A stretch of DNA of 64,000 bases, from the NCBI RefSeq assembly GCF_000719285.1, contig NZ_JOFS01000015.1, forward strand, positions 62,001 through 126,000, in the 5' to 3' direction. Shown one piece after another: positions 7,292-16,227 of this stretch. Source of the stretch: Streptomyces bicolor (lineage in GTDB: Bacteria; Actinomycetota; Actinomycetes; Streptomycetales; Streptomycetaceae). The notes below the pieces were generated by a model. It saw only the letters and a program-made list of their open reading frames with translations, was not told the origin of the DNA and made no database searches. The number at the start of each line of letters is the position of its first letter. Position 1 is the first letter of the stretch. Both the position numbers and the translations under genes were made by a program.

Positions 7292-9754
7292 ATGGCACAG
7301 ATCCAGAAGTACAAGGAACTGGTCGGGCAGCGCATCGCCGAGGGCGACCCGGGCGCGCTCGCGGTCGACCTGCTCAAGGCCGCGTCCGTCAACAACGGCC
7401 ACTGGTCGGGTCGCTGGACCCAGGTGCTGGACCGGGTGCGCGAGCTGCCGGCGGACACCCGCAAGCTCGTCGCCGACGCCCTCGTGGACCAGTACCACTC
7501 GGAGCAGGCCGGACCCATCGCCCGGGACAACGCCCTGACCCTGCTGGGGATCGTGTCCAAGGGGCTCTCGCACAACCTCCTCGCCGCCGAGCGGCTGAAG
7601 AAGCTCGACGAAATGTCCCGGCAGCACTCCATCTGGTACTCCACACAGTGCGAGGACCTCGCCGAGGCCGAAATCGCGGCGGGCCGCCCGCTCGCGCCCG
7701 CCGTGGTGGCCGTGTTCCGTCGCGCGGCCCTGGAGACATACGGCTCGAAGTCCATGGCCGAGTTGGCCGCCAAGCTCACCACCCCCGTCCTGAACGTGGG
7801 CGAGGAATGGGCCGAGCAGGCCATACGGGACGCCACCGACCCCGACCTGCGGGCCCTGCTCGCCCACGCCACGACCGCCACCGCTGCAAAACCCACCGCG
7901 AAGTGGGACAAGAGGGCCGCCGCCCTCGTCGACGTGCTGGGTGCCGAGCGCATCCGTGAGACCGTGCTGCCCTGGCTCGCCCTCGTCGGCCGCCCTCGCA
8001 CGTTCGAGCTGCAACGCCAGACGTACGGACCGGACGTCAACAGCGCCTTCGACCCGTACAACGCCAACGCCCTGCGCGGTATCACCTGGTTCCTCTCCCT
8101 GCTGCCGGCGCACCCCGACACCACGCGCGCGCTCGGCGGCCTCGTCGAGACCTCCCTGAAGAAGGTCGCGGGCCTCGGACCGCGCAACCCCAAGGTCGCC
8201 AACGCCGCGGTCAACGCCCTCGCCCGCATCGAAGGCGAGGCGGCCCTCGCCGAACTGGCCCGGCTCGCCACCCGTGTCACCTTCAAGGGCACCCTCAAGC
8301 TGCTGAACAGCGGCCTGGACGCCCGGGCGGAGGCGATGGGCCTGAGCCGTGAGGAGATCGAGGAGCTGGCCGTACCGGCGTACGGCCTGACGGAGGTCGG
8401 CCGCGCGGAGCACCGTCTCGGCGAGGTCACCGCCCTGCTCGAAGTCCAGGGCCCCAAGGTGGTGTTGAGCTGGCGCAACGCCGACGGCAAAGCGGTCAAG
8501 GGCGTGCCCGCCGCGGTCCGGCGCGACCACGCCGACGAGCTCAAGGAGCTCAAGGCCACGGTCAAGGACATCGACAAGATGCTCGCGGCGCAGAGCGAAC
8601 GCCTGGACCGCCAGTTCCTGGCCCGCCGCACCTGGCCGTACGCCGCGTGGCGCGAGCGCTACGTCGACCACCCGCTGGTCGGCACCCTCGCCCGCCGCCT
8701 CCTGTGGAGGATCGACGGTACGACGGTCGGGTACGCGGACGGCGAACTGCGGACGCCGGCCGACGCACCGGTGACCGGCGGCAGCGAGGTCGAACTCTGG
8801 CACCCGGTCGGCCACGAGCCCGCGGAGATCGTCGCCTGGCGCGACTGGCTGGAGCGGCACGGCGTCACCCAGCCCTTCAAGCAGGCCCACCGCGAGGTGT
8901 ATCTGCTCACGGACGCCGAGCGCGCGACGGCGACGTACTCCAACCGCTTCGCGGCGCACGTCCTGCGCCAGCACCAGTTCCACTCCCTGGCGGCGATCCG
9001 GGGCTGGCACAACAAGCTGCGCCTGGCCGTCGACGACGAGGCGCCGCCCGCCGTGCGGGAGTTGCCGCAGTGGGGTCTGCGCGCCGAGTACTGGATCGCG
9101 GGCGACGGCGGGGAGACCTACGAGGACATCACCGACTCCGGCAGCTTCCTGCGGCTGCGCACCGACCAGGTCCGCTTCTACCCGGCCGGCGCCCCGCAGA
9201 ACTCGGCGCACTGCTGCGGCGGTGAGTACAGGATGTGGCTGCGCGACGGCGCCGACCCGGTCGACCCGCTGCCCTTGACGGACATCCCGCCCCTGGTCCT
9301 GTCCGAAGTCCTGCGCGACGTGGACCTGTTCGTCGGCGTGGCGAGCGTCGGCAACGACCCGGCCTGGCAGGACGGCGGGCCCGGCGGCCGCTTCCGGGAG
9401 TACTGGACGTCGTACGGCTTCGGCGACCTGGGCGCGAGCGCCGAGACCCGCCGGGCCCTCCTCGAACGCCTCATACCGCGACTGGCCATCGCCGACCGCT
9501 GCGCGATCGAGGGCCGCTTCCTGCACGTGAAGGGCGAACGCCACACGTACAAGATCCACCTCGGCTCGGGCAACATCCTCATGACCCCGAACGACCAGTA
9601 CCTGTGCATCGTCCCCAAGTCCAACCCGTCCGCCCCGCAGGCTGGTTACCTGCCGTACGAAGGGGACCGGATGCTGGCGGTGATCCTGAGCAAGGCGATG
9701 ATGCTGGCCGACGACACGGAGATCACGGATCCTACGATCCTGAGTCAGCTGTAG
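7292..9754 (+). CDS. DUF4132 domain-containing protein
   Basis: 820-aa soluble protein. Residues about 1-420 are helical and repeat-like (many ALLxRLA/ALARIE segments similar to HEAT-type repeats). The C-terminal third is the DUF4132 domain, recognised from WRDWLERHGVTQPFKQAHREVY, the conserved RFAAHVLRQHQF block and the final RHTYKIHLGSGNILMTPNDQYLCIVP block, the region shared with E. coli MolR-type proteins. No WGR domain is visible at the N-terminus. The family's molecular role is not established. It is coupled to the 130-aa gene upstream by a 1-nt gap. ATG 7292 follows a GGGGGATGA purine tract. Confidence 0.85.
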   Translation: MAQIQKYKELVGQRIAEGDPGALAVDLLKAASVNNGHWSGRWTQVLDRVRELPADTRKLVADALVDQYHSEQAGPIARDNALTLLGIVSKGLSHNLLAAERLKKLDEMSRQHSIWYSTQCEDLAEAEIAAGRPLAPAVVAVFRRAALETYGSKSMAELAAKLTTPVLNVGEEWAEQAIRDATDPDLRALLAHATTATAAKPTAKWDKRAAALVDVLGAERIRETVLPWLALVGRPRTFELQRQTYGPDVNSAFDPYNANALRGITWFLSLLPAHPDTTRALGGLVETSLKKVAGLGPRNPKVANAAVNALARIEGEAALAELARLATRVTFKGTLKLLNSGLDARAEAMGLSREEIEELAVPAYGLTEVGRAEHRLGEVTALLEVQGPKVVLSWRNADGKAVKGVPAAVRRDHADELKELKATVKDIDKMLAAQSERLDRQFLARRTWPYAAWRERYVDHPLVGTLARRLLWRIDGTTVGYADGELRTPADAPVTGGSEVELWHPVGHEPAEIVAWRDWLERHGVTQPFKQAHREVYLLTDAERATATYSNRFAAHVLRQHQFHSLAAIRGWHNKLRLAVDDEAPPAVRELPQWGLRAEYWIAGDGGETYEDITDSGSFLRLRTDQVRFYPAGAPQNSAHCCGGEYRMWLRDGADPVDPLPLTDIPPLVLSEVLRDVDLFVGVASVGNDPAWQDGGPGGRFREYWTSYGFGDLGASAETRRALLERLIPRLAIADRCAIEGRFLHVKGERHTYKIHLGSGNILMTPNDQYLCIVPKSNPSAPQAGYLPYEGDRMLAVILSKAMMLADDTEITDPTILSQL

Positions 9755-9830
9755 GCGCTCCCTGCCCGGAGCACGAGCCCCTTGTGCACCCATACTGAGA
9801 GCGCGAGGAGCTTAGGGGAGGGCGAGCTGC

Positions 9831-10742
9831 GTGCGACGGGTGTTGTCGGTGCAGTTCGCGCCGTGCGCGCTGTTCGTCGCCGGAGTGCTCGCGTTGCTGC
9901 GGGCAGGGAGCTTCCAGGGCAGGAGCGACTGGCGTGCGGTGCCACCGGAACGCCCGGCTACCGTTTTCGGCGCGTTCCTCGTGATCACCGTGTGTGCGCT
10001 GCTTCTCAGTCTTCTCCTTCAGCCATTCCAGGTGCGTGCCGTGCGCGTGCTGGAGGGCTACTGGGACCGCTGGCCTCTCACCGCGGAGCTCGCGAGCCTG
10101 ATGATCGGATTCCAGCGCCGGCGCTGGAACGCCCTGAGCAGGAAAGCCGATGCGATGGTACGAGGGGACCACGCCCGGCGGGCGCAGGCCGATGCCCGAC
10201 GTCGCCTGGCCGCGCAGCCCCCGGTCGACGTCCTGTTGCCCACCGCGCTGGGCAACGCGTTGAGGGCGGGAGAGATCTCCGCGGGGGAGCGGTACGGTCT
10301 GGCAACGCTGGCCTCCTGGCCGCGGCTGTACCTCCAGGTCTCGGAACGCGCCGCCGCGCTGCTGCGATCCACCCGTGACGCCCTCGACACGGCTGTGAAC
10401 CTTTGTTGGTCGTGCCTGGCCTTGACCGGAGCCGGAACGTTGGCGTTGTACGACGAGCCGTCGTCCTGGTGGCTGTGCGGCCTGGGCCTTGGCTTCGCAG
10501 CGACCGCGTACAAAGGCGCCGTGACGGCGGCACAGTCATACGCGGGACTGATGCACGTGGCCTACGACCTGTACCGCTTCGACCTGTTGGAGGCCCTGCG
10601 CTACAGCCTCCCGGCCGATCGCGACGCTGAGGAGGAGACGTTCCTCCGTGTCTCGGACCAGTTCCTCGGTCGGCGGGGAGCCGACCTGCCCTACGACCAT
10701 CGCCGCACCTGGCGACGAGGCAGTGACCCCGGCGGCACCTAG
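9831..10742 (+). CDS. Membrane protein of unknown function
   Basis: 303 aa. Two N-terminal hydrophobic segments (residues about 7-25 and 48-65) are followed by a basic amphipathic region (FQRRRWNALSRKADAMVRGDHARRAQADARRRLAA) and a second membrane pair at about residues 190-230 (CWSCLALTGAGTLALY, WWLCGLGLGFAATAYKGAV). The C-terminus is charged and probably cytoplasmic. I do not recognise the family. GTG 9831 lies downstream of AGGGGAGGG at about 8 nt spacing, and TACTGA further upstream could be the -10. It converges with two minus-strand unknown genes, with only 5 bp between the stops. Confidence 0.65.
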   Translation: MRRVLSVQFAPCALFVAGVLALLRAGSFQGRSDWRAVPPERPATVFGAFLVITVCALLLSLLLQPFQVRAVRVLEGYWDRWPLTAELASLMIGFQRRRWNALSRKADAMVRGDHARRAQADARRRLAAQPPVDVLLPTALGNALRAGEISAGERYGLATLASWPRLYLQVSERAAALLRSTRDALDTAVNLCWSCLALTGAGTLALYDEPSSWWLCGLGLGFAATAYKGAVTAAQSYAGLMHVAYDLYRFDLLEALRYSLPADRDAEEETFLRVSDQFLGRRGADLPYDHRRTWRRGSDPGGT

Positions 10743-10747
10743 CGAGG

Positions 10748-11122
10748 TCAGTTCTGGGCACCCTGGTTCTCTGTTCCATCAGGGGGCAGCCAACGCTTCA
10801 CACGGTCGAGCCACATCCCCACGTCCTTGGGCTCCCGGCACTGTGCCAGCAGCCATGGAGACACGTGGAGGTATGGGCACGGGAGCTGCTGCCCGTTCTG
10901 CCAGACGTGCCCATGAACCACCGAACCCAGCGCGGACCTCAGGCGCTCCTTGAGCAGTTCCTCGTCGCCCTCGATCGCCTTCTGGTAGGCGTCGGCGAGG
11001 CGGATGCCGGCCCTTAGGGAGTGCAGCGGAGCACCCGTGGCTCGGTAACCGAGTTCCACACCGCAGGCCGGGCACGGTTCGCCAAGTATGCGCGCTCCGG
11101 GGAGTACCGCGTCGTGCAGCAT
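10748..11122 (-). CDS. Small protein with CxxC zinc-ribbon-like motif, unknown function
   Basis: 124-aa soluble protein. GEPCPACGVELGYR near the N-terminus is half of a zinc-ribbon; further cysteines at QLPCPYLH and AQCREP may complete the site. The middle part is helical (RLADAYQKAIEGDEELLKERLRSAL). No family is recognised. ATG 11122 has a clear GGAGG 5 nt upstream. It sits 22 bp behind a membrane-protein gene on the same strand and is very likely co-transcribed with it. The strong ribosome site and the operon position support a real gene. Confidence 0.65.
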   Translation of the reverse strand: MLHDAVLPGARILGEPCPACGVELGYRATGAPLHSLRAGIRLADAYQKAIEGDEELLKERLRSALGSVVHGHVWQNGQQLPCPYLHVSPWLLAQCREPKDVGMWLDRVKRWLPPDGTENQGAQN

Positions 11123-11144
11123 TTTTCCTCCAGTTCAGTCGCAT

Positions 11145-11708
11145 TCACGGGATGTCGTGTGCCCCGGACGGTGGCTTCATCGTGAAGACCCAGACGGCGT
11201 CCGCGATCGAGCCGGCCAGCACTATGGCCGAAGCCGTCCAGCGCCAAACGGCTTGTCTGCCACAGTCGGGCGGAGCAAGGGAAGCGGCCACCCCCAGACC
11301 GAGCAGCAGGGTGCCGGCGTTGTAGAAGCGCACCGCCCTGGCGTTGCGGGTCCGCCACAGGCGCATAGCGAGTCTGTGCTGGGACCGTATGTAGGTCTCG
11401 GGCGCCGTGCCGTCCCCGATCCCCTTGAACCACTCGCAAAGATCGGCGTATGTGTAGAAGTAGTACCGCGCGTTGTAGCTGAGCTGCATGCTGAAGATCA
11501 ACGTCATTGCGGTGATGACCAAGAGGACGAGTGTGGGACCCGGCCACAGGAACTCGTCGGCCGCTCCGGCGACGACGCCGGCCAGTGAGAGCGCGGCTGC
11601 CGTGAGCAGGGGTGCGGCCACGAAATGTGCTTCCTTGAGTGCTGTCCCATGCCCCAGCGCCGGAGGAATGTCAGTCGCCGGCCCCGGCTCAGGTATACCT
11701 GCGGCCAC
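11145..11708 (-). CDS. Four-helix membrane protein, unknown function
   Basis: 187 aa with hydrophobic segments at about residues 30-50, 57-75, 128-147 and 155-175. Between the two pairs lies a polar loop with aromatic residues (NARYYFYTYADLCEWFKGIG). The 2+2 helix layout with a soluble middle recalls small membrane effector-type proteins, but I cannot assign a family. GTG 11708 has a G-rich site just upstream. It is the first gene of a two-gene unit with the CxxC protein, and the pair converges on another unrecognised membrane gene (9831-10742). Confidence 0.6.
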   Translation of the reverse strand: MAAGIPEPGPATDIPPALGHGTALKEAHFVAAPLLTAAALSLAGVVAGAADEFLWPGPTLVLLVITAMTLIFSMQLSYNARYYFYTYADLCEWFKGIGDGTAPETYIRSQHRLAMRLWRTRNARAVRFYNAGTLLLGLGVAASLAPPDCGRQAVWRWTASAIVLAGSIADAVWVFTMKPPSGAHDIP

Positions 11709-11806
11709 GGTGCCCCCCTCGCCCGGTGTCTACGGGTCCTGCCCCGATTGGAGTGTGACCGCGGAACGCCCCCTTCAGTAGCGGCGGGAACGGGCAAAAA
11801 CACCAG

Positions 11807-11842
11807 AGGGCCCTGTTCCCGAAGTGACGGAAACAGGGCCCT
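11807..11842 (-). terminator. Intrinsic terminator of the sdh operon
   Basis: AGGGCCCTGTT (11807-11817) pairs perfectly with AACAGGGCCCT (11832-11842). On the minus strand the stem is followed within 10 nt by TTTTT. It lies 18 bp past the sdhB stop. Confidence 0.85.
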
Positions 11843-11860
11843 GATGTGGACCTGGGAGAC

Positions 11861-12622
11861 TCAGAACCGCCGAGTGATCAGCGCCTTCTTCACCTCGGCG
11901 ATAGCCTTCGTGACCTCGATGCCGCGCGGGCAGGCGTCCGTGCAGTTGAACGTCGTGCGGCAGCGCCAGACGCCGTCCTTGTCGTTGAGGATCTCCAGGC
12001 GCTGCTCGCCGGCCTCGTCGCGCGAGTCGAAGATGAAGCGGTGCGCGTTGACGATGGCGGCCGGGCCGAAGTACTGGCCGTCGTTCCAGAAGACCGGGCA
12101 GGAGGACGTGCAGGCCGCGCAGAGGATGCACTTCGTGGTGTCGTCGAAGCGCTCGCGGTCCTCGGCCGACTGCAGCCGCTCACGCGTCGGTTCGTTCGTG
12201 TCCTTCGTGATGAGGAAGGGCATGACGTCCCGGTACGCCTGGAAGAACGGCTCCATGTCGACCACGAGGTCCTTCAGGACCGTCAGGCCCTTGATGGGCT
12301 CCACCGTGATCGGCTTCTCAGGGTTGATGTCCTTGATCAGCGTCTTGCACGCGAGGCGGTTCTTGCCGTTGATCCGCATCGCGTCAGAGCCGCAGATGCC
12401 GTGGGCGCAGGAGCGGCGGAAGGTCAGCGTGCCGTCCAGGTCCCACTTGATCTTGTGGAGGCCGTCGAGGACGCGCTCCTTCGGGTCGATCTCCAGCTGG
12501 AAGTCTTCCCACACAGCCTCTGCGGAGACTTCCGGGTTGAAGCGGCGGACCCGGAAGGTGACCGTGATGTACGGGGACGCGGCGGACTCGGCCTCCACCT
12601 TGTCCATAACGGGGGTTGCCAT
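11861..12622 (-). CDS. sdhB: Succinate dehydrogenase iron-sulfur subunit
   Basis: 253-aa subunit B of complex II, which passes electrons from the flavoprotein to menaquinone at the membrane. The [2Fe-2S] ligands are in SCAHGICGSDAM followed by NRLAC. The [4Fe-4S] and [3Fe-4S] ligands are in CILCAACTSSCP and CRTTFNCTDACPRGI, the last ending in the standard RGI motif. Length and motif spacing are normal. Its ATG shares one base with the sdhA stop (TGATG), so translation is coupled. Last gene of sdhCDAB, closed by a strong terminator at 11807-11842. Confidence 0.98.
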   Translation of the reverse strand: MATPVMDKVEAESAASPYITVTFRVRRFNPEVSAEAVWEDFQLEIDPKERVLDGLHKIKWDLDGTLTFRRSCAHGICGSDAMRINGKNRLACKTLIKDINPEKPITVEPIKGLTVLKDLVVDMEPFFQAYRDVMPFLITKDTNEPTRERLQSAEDRERFDDTTKCILCAACTSSCPVFWNDGQYFGPAAIVNAHRFIFDSRDEAGEQRLEILNDKDGVWRCRTTFNCTDACPRGIEVTKAIAEVKKALITRRF

Positions 12623-14376
12623 CAGTACTTACGCTCCATCGGCTGGTAGCGGGTCTGGACGACCGGCTTGTAGTCGAGACGGACGGACTCGGTGCCGTCG
12701 TCGCCCACCTCGCGGTACGCCATGGTGTGGCGCATGAAGTTGACGTCGTCGCGGTTCGGGTAGTCCTCGCGGTAGTGACCGCCGCGGGACTCCTTTCGGG
12801 CCAGGGCCGACACCGCCATGACCTCGGCGAGGTCCAGGAGGTTGCCCAGCTCGATGGCCTCCAGCAGGTCCGTGTTGAACCGCTTGCCCTTGTCCTGGAT
12901 CGAGACGTTCCGGTAGCGCTCGCGCAGCTCCGCGATCTTCTCGACCGCCGTCTTGATCGTCTGCTCCGTGCGGAACACCATGACGTTCGCGTCCATGGTC
13001 TCCTGCAGCTCCTTGCGGAGTGTCGCCACCCGCTCGGTGCCGGTGGACGTACGCAGGTTCTCGACCTGGTCGATCACCAGCTGCGCCGGGTTCTCCGGCA
13101 GCTCGACGAAGTCCGCCGTCTGGGAGTAGTTCGCCGCCGCGATGCCCGCCCGCTTGCCGAACACATTGATGTCCAGCAGCGAGTTCGTGCCCAGGCGGTT
13201 GGCGCCGTGCACCGACACGCAGGCGACCTCGCCGGCCGCGTACAGGCCGGGGACGACCGTGGTGTTGTCCGCCAGGACCTCACCCTCGACGTTCGTCGGG
13301 ATGCCGCCCATCGCGTAGTGGGCCGTCGGCTGGATCGGGATCGGGTCCGTGTACGGCTCGATACCGAGGTACGTCCGCGCGAACTCCGTGATGTCGGGCA
13401 GCTTGGCGTCCAGCTGCTCCGGCGGGAGGTGCGTGAGGTCCAGGAAGACGTGGTCGCCCTCGGGACCGCAGCCGCGGCCCTCGCGGATCTCCGTGTAGAT
13501 GGAGCGCGAGACGACGTCACGGGACGCGAGGTCCTTCATGACCGGCGCGTACTTCTCCATGAAGCGCTCGCCGTCCTTGTTGCGGAGGATGCCGCCCTCA
13601 CCGCGGGCGCCCTCCGTCAGCAGGATGCCCATGCGCCAGATGCCGGTCGGGTGGAACTGGAAGAACTCCATGTCTTCCAGCGGCAGGCCGCGGCGGTAGA
13701 CCGCCGCCTGGCCGTCACCCGTGAGCGTGTGCGCGTTCGACGTCACCTTGAAGAACTTGCCGCAGCCGCCGGAGGCGTAGATCACGGCCTTCGCCTGGAA
13801 GACGTGGATCTCACCGGTCGCCAGCTCGTACGCCACGACACCGGCCGACTTCTTGACGCCGTCGACCTCGGTGATCAGCTGGTCCAGGACGTAGAACTCG
13901 TTGAAGAACTCCACGCCCTCCTTGACGCAGTTCTGGTACAGCGTCTGGAGGATCATGTGGCCGGTGCGGTCCGCGGCGTAGCAGGACCGGCGGACCGGGG
14001 CCTCGCCGTGGTTACGGCTGTGACCGCCGAAGCGGCGCTGGTCGATCGTGCCGTTCGGGGTGCGGTTGAACGGCAGGCCCATCTTCTCCAGGTCGAGGAC
14101 GGAGTCGATGGCCTCCTTCGCCAGGATCTCGGCGGCGTCCTGGTCGACCAGGTAGTCACCGCCCTTGACCGTGTCGAAGGTGTGCCACTCCCAGTTGTCC
14201 TCCTCCACGTTGGCCAGCGCGGCGGCCATGCCGCCCTGCGCGGCGCCCGTGTGGGAGCGGGTGGGGTAGAGCTTGGTCAGCACGGCGGTGCGGCTGCGCT
14301 TCGTGGACTCGATGGCCGCGCGCATACCGGCGCCACCGGCGCCGACGATGACGGTGTCGTACTTGTGGATCTTCAT
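12622..14376 (-). CDS. sdhA: Succinate dehydrogenase flavoprotein subunit
   Basis: 584-aa catalytic subunit oxidising succinate to fumarate in the TCA cycle. The N-terminal FAD Rossmann motif is [15 protein letters not shown]. The covalent FAD-binding histidine is in [11 protein letters not shown]. Substrate-site blocks are FQFHPTGIW and [11 protein letters not shown], and [14 protein letters not shown] and the second FAD-binding block [13 protein letters not shown] are also present. The C-terminal helical domain ([25 protein letters not shown]) is complete. ATG 14376 starts [13 protein letters not shown] 24-bp gap to sdhD and a 1-nt overlap with sdhB show one operon. Confidence 0.98.
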   Translation of the reverse strand: MKIHKYDTVIVGAGGAGMRAAIESTKRSRTAVLTKLYPTRSHTGAAQGGMAAALANVEEDNWEWHTFDTVKGGDYLVDQDAAEILAKEAIDSVLDLEKMGLPFNRTPNGTIDQRRFGGHSRNHGEAPVRRSCYAADRTGHMILQTLYQNCVKEGVEFFNEFYVLDQLITEVDGVKKSAGVVAYELATGEIHVFQAKAVIYASGGCGKFFKVTSNAHTLTGDGQAAVYRRGLPLEDMEFFQFHPTGIWRMGILLTEGARGEGGILRNKDGERFMEKYAPVMKDLASRDVVSRSIYTEIREGRGCGPEGDHVFLDLTHLPPEQLDAKLPDITEFARTYLGIEPYTDPIPIQPTAHYAMGGIPTNVEGEVLADNTTVVPGLYAAGEVACVSVHGANRLGTNSLLDINVFGKRAGIAAANYSQTADFVELPENPAQLVIDQVENLRTSTGTERVATLRKELQETMDANVMVFRTEQTIKTAVEKIAELRERYRNVSIQDKGKRFNTDLLEAIELGNLLDLAEVMAVSALARKESRGGHYREDYPNRDDVNFMRHTMAYREVGDDGTESVRLDYKPVVQTRYQPMERKY

Positions 14377-14400
14377 GAGTGGATTACCTCAGCCCCGTGC

Positions 14401-14892
14401 CTAGCGGATGTTCGGGTCGAAGGTGAAGATCACCAGCGTGCCCAGCAGGATGGTGAACACCGTGGCGGTGTAGAGCAGGCCCTTGAGCCACAGCCGGGTG
14501 TTCGCGCGCTCCGCGTAGTCGTTGATGACCGTGCGCAGGCCGTTGGCGCCGTGCAGCATCGCGAGCCACAGCATCAGCAGGTCCCAGACCTGCCAGAAGG
14601 GGCTCGCCCAGCGGCCCGCCACGAAGGCGAAGCCGATCTTCGACACGCCGCCGTCCAGCACGAGCTGGATCAGCAGGTGGCCGATGACCAGGACGACCAG
14701 CACGATGCCGGACAGACGCATGAACAGCCAGGCGGCCATCTCGAAGTTGCCCCGGGTGGACTTCGGGGTCTTCTTCGTGCGCTTGCGCGGCGCCTCGATG
14801 TAGGGGGCCGGGTTGTCGACGTTGTAGAGGGACTCGCCCTCGACCGGGCCGATACCGGCGGTCTTGTCAGTGGTGACTGTGTTGTTTGACAT
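14401..14892 (-). CDS. sdhD: Succinate dehydrogenase membrane anchor subunit
   Basis: 163-aa hydrophobic anchor of complex II. About 55 N-terminal residues are soluble and Pro/Thr-rich (NVDNPAPYIEAPRKRTKKTPK). Three membrane helices follow, starting at MAAWLFMRLSGIVLVVLVIGHLLIQ, where His lies in the first helix as expected for a haem ligand, then LMLWLAMLHGANGLRTVINDY and LLYTATVFTILLGTLVIF. The HGxNGLR motif is typical of SdhC/SdhD anchors. ATG 14892, 9 bp after the sdhC stop. Confidence 0.93.
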   Translation of the reverse strand: MSNNTVTTDKTAGIGPVEGESLYNVDNPAPYIEAPRKRTKKTPKSTRGNFEMAAWLFMRLSGIVLVVLVIGHLLIQLVLDGGVSKIGFAFVAGRWASPFWQVWDLLMLWLAMLHGANGLRTVINDYAERANTRLWLKGLLYTATVFTILLGTLVIFTFDPNIR

Positions 14893-14901
14893 GCTTACGC
14901 G

Positions 14902-15282
14902 TCAGCTCCCGAACAGTTCCTGAGCGGCGTGGCCGAGAACGGGGTAGATCGCCCCGAGCATCAGCACCAGCCACAGGCCGACGACGGACCAGAGCATCTG
15001 CTTCTGGTAGCGCGGGCCCTTCGACCAGAAGTCGACGGCGATGACGCGCAGGCCGTTGAGCGCGTGGAAGAGGATGGCGGCGACGAGGCCGTACTCCAGC
15101 AGCGCGACGATCGGCGTCTTGTACGTGGCTACGACCTTGTCGTAGGCCTCAGGGGAGACACGGACGAGAGCGGTGTCCAGCACGTGAACGAACAGGAAGA
15201 AGAAAATGAGGACGCCGGTGACTCGGTGAGCCACCCAGGACCACATTCCTTCCCGGCCGCGGTACAGCGTTCCAGCCGGCAC
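14902..15282 (-). CDS. sdhC: Succinate dehydrogenase cytochrome b556 subunit
   Basis: 126-aa cytochrome b subunit and first gene of the operon. The N-terminal TLYRGREGMWSWVAHRVTG contains the conserved SxxHRxTG haem/quinone-site motif. Three helices follow (VLIFFFLFVHVLDTALV, LLEYGLVAAILFHALNGLR, MLWSVVGLWLVLMLGAIY). GTG 15282 is chosen because GGAGG lies 7 nt upstream and because the conserved part starts directly after it; an upstream ATG at 15357 would add only low-complexity residues that overlap the promoter. Confidence 0.95.
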   Translation of the reverse strand: MPAGTLYRGREGMWSWVAHRVTGVLIFFFLFVHVLDTALVRVSPEAYDKVVATYKTPIVALLEYGLVAAILFHALNGLRVIAVDFWSKGPRYQKQMLWSVVGLWLVLMLGAIYPVLGHAAQELFGS

Positions 15283-15368
15283 GGAAGTTCCTCCGGGAGC
15301 GGGGATTGGGGCCAGCCGGCTTGTGCTGTCGGTCGGGCCCGGCCGGGTACGGTCCACCGGCCCCCAGC

Positions 15369-15374
15369 ATCGTA
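15369..15374 (-). promoter_or_regulatory. Probable -10 of sdhCDAB (TACGAT)
   Basis: TACGAT on the minus strand matches the HrdB-type TAnnnT -10 and would give a leader of about 80 nt before sdhC. No good -35 is seen, which suggests the need for an activator. Confidence 0.45.
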
Positions 15375-15439
15375 GCGATGCGCTGCCGCTGGGCTGAGCG
15401 GGGGGCTGGCGGTGTGATCAAACTGGCACGCGGATGGGT

Positions 15440-15454
15440 CATTGGCGGCCAATG
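15440..15454. promoter_or_regulatory. Palindrome CATTGGC-G-GCCAATG upstream of sdhC
   Basis: Perfect 7-bp inverted repeat with a single central base, about 75 bp upstream of the predicted sdh start and between genes. A plausible binding site for a regulator of sdh; the protein is unknown. Confidence 0.4.
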
Positions 15455-15480
15455 GGGTGGGGTGTCGTGTTATGTGCCGG

Positions 15481-15552
15481 GTGCGGCGCCGTCGGGGCTG
15501 GTCGAGCCCGCGCGGCGGCAGCCGCACATCGACTACAGTCCCGCGCCCCTCA
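15481..15552 (-). repeat. Streptomyces intergenic repeat, copy 1
   Basis: On the minus strand this reads GGGGCGCGGGACTGTAG, then GATGTGCGGCTGCCGCCGC and GACCAGCCCCGACGG. The same ordered blocks occur at 35259-35330, and a shorter form at 53082-53126. The first bases encode the last residues and the stop of the OHCU decarboxylase. A GCGGC/GCCGC mini-hairpin lies in the centre. Confidence 0.75.
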
Positions 15553-16072
15553 GGTGTCTCACCAATCTGCCTCTCGCCAGGCGCCGGAGTTCCTCCGCCG
15601 TCAGGACCCGCTCGTCGTCCGGATCGTTCGCCAATCGAGACCGGATGGCGTGCAGTACGTGGTCCAGGGCCTCCGCCGGTGCCAGATCGTCGAGGCAGAT
15701 GACGAAGGCATGCCCGAACTTGGCCTCGTATGCGGCATTTGCGGCATTAAGTGCCGTGTGGGCTGCCCCGTACGTCCCCTCCGGCAGCACCGGCAACGTT
15801 TCTGCTGCCAGCGCCTCCGCCAGATCCCCCGGAGCCAAGTCGTACGCCGCCTCGTCCGAGGCCGCCAGCAGGGAGTCCACGTCCGGGTACGGGCGGTGGC
15901 TCGCGATGCGGTCGGCCCAGCGTGGGCTGTTCAGGCAGGCCAGGAGGGCGCGCCTGACCTCGTCGGCAGGCGCGGTGTTGAAGGACTCCAGTGCGTTCGG
16001 CGACGGTGGAGTGCGGGTCTGCTCGGGGAGCGACCGTATGGCGACTCGGCCAGGAAGGTGTGTGGGCGTCAC
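15533..16072 (-). CDS. uraD: 2-oxo-4-hydroxy-4-carboxy-5-ureidoimidazoline (OHCU) decarboxylase
   Basis: About 179 aa. Decarboxylates OHCU to (S)-allantoin in the uric-acid branch of purine breakdown. The family features are visible: NALESFNTAPADEVRRALLACL, the HRPYPDVDSLLAASD block with the catalytic His in SHRPY, and YEAKFGHAFVICLDDL, corresponding to the conserved KFGxxFVI motif. GTG 16072 is a tentative start; GTG further upstream in frame is possible. The C-terminus (HLRGAGL and stop) is supplied by an intergenic repeat. No urate oxidase or allantoinase neighbour is in the window, so it stands alone. Confidence 0.85.
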   Translation of the reverse strand: MTPTHLPGRVAIRSLPEQTRTPPSPNALESFNTAPADEVRRALLACLNSPRWADRIASHRPYPDVDSLLAASDEAAYDLAPGDLAEALAAETLPVLPEGTYGAAHTALNAANAAYEAKFGHAFVICLDDLAPAEALDHVLHAIRSRLANDPDDERVLTAEELRRLARGRLVRHLRGAGL

Positions 16073-16227
16073 GTGGGTTTCGGCAGGGGATTTTGGGAAA
16101 GGAGTGGTCGCCACGTTATCGAGACTGGGCGTGACGTGTCCGACGGATGCCCGAATTTCAGCCGAACGGGAGTGTTTCGGAACGTGTGGTGGACGCCCGA
16201 ACGTGAGGACGGAGCTAGGTTGACGAA

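Noticed and set aside
7253..9793. 846-aa open frame on the minus strand
   Set aside because: Antisense shadow of the DUF4132 gene; composition is that of a GC-rich artefact.
12616..14889. 757-aa open frame antisense to sdhA and sdhD
   Set aside because: Leu/Asp/Arg/His-rich shadow of two certain genes.
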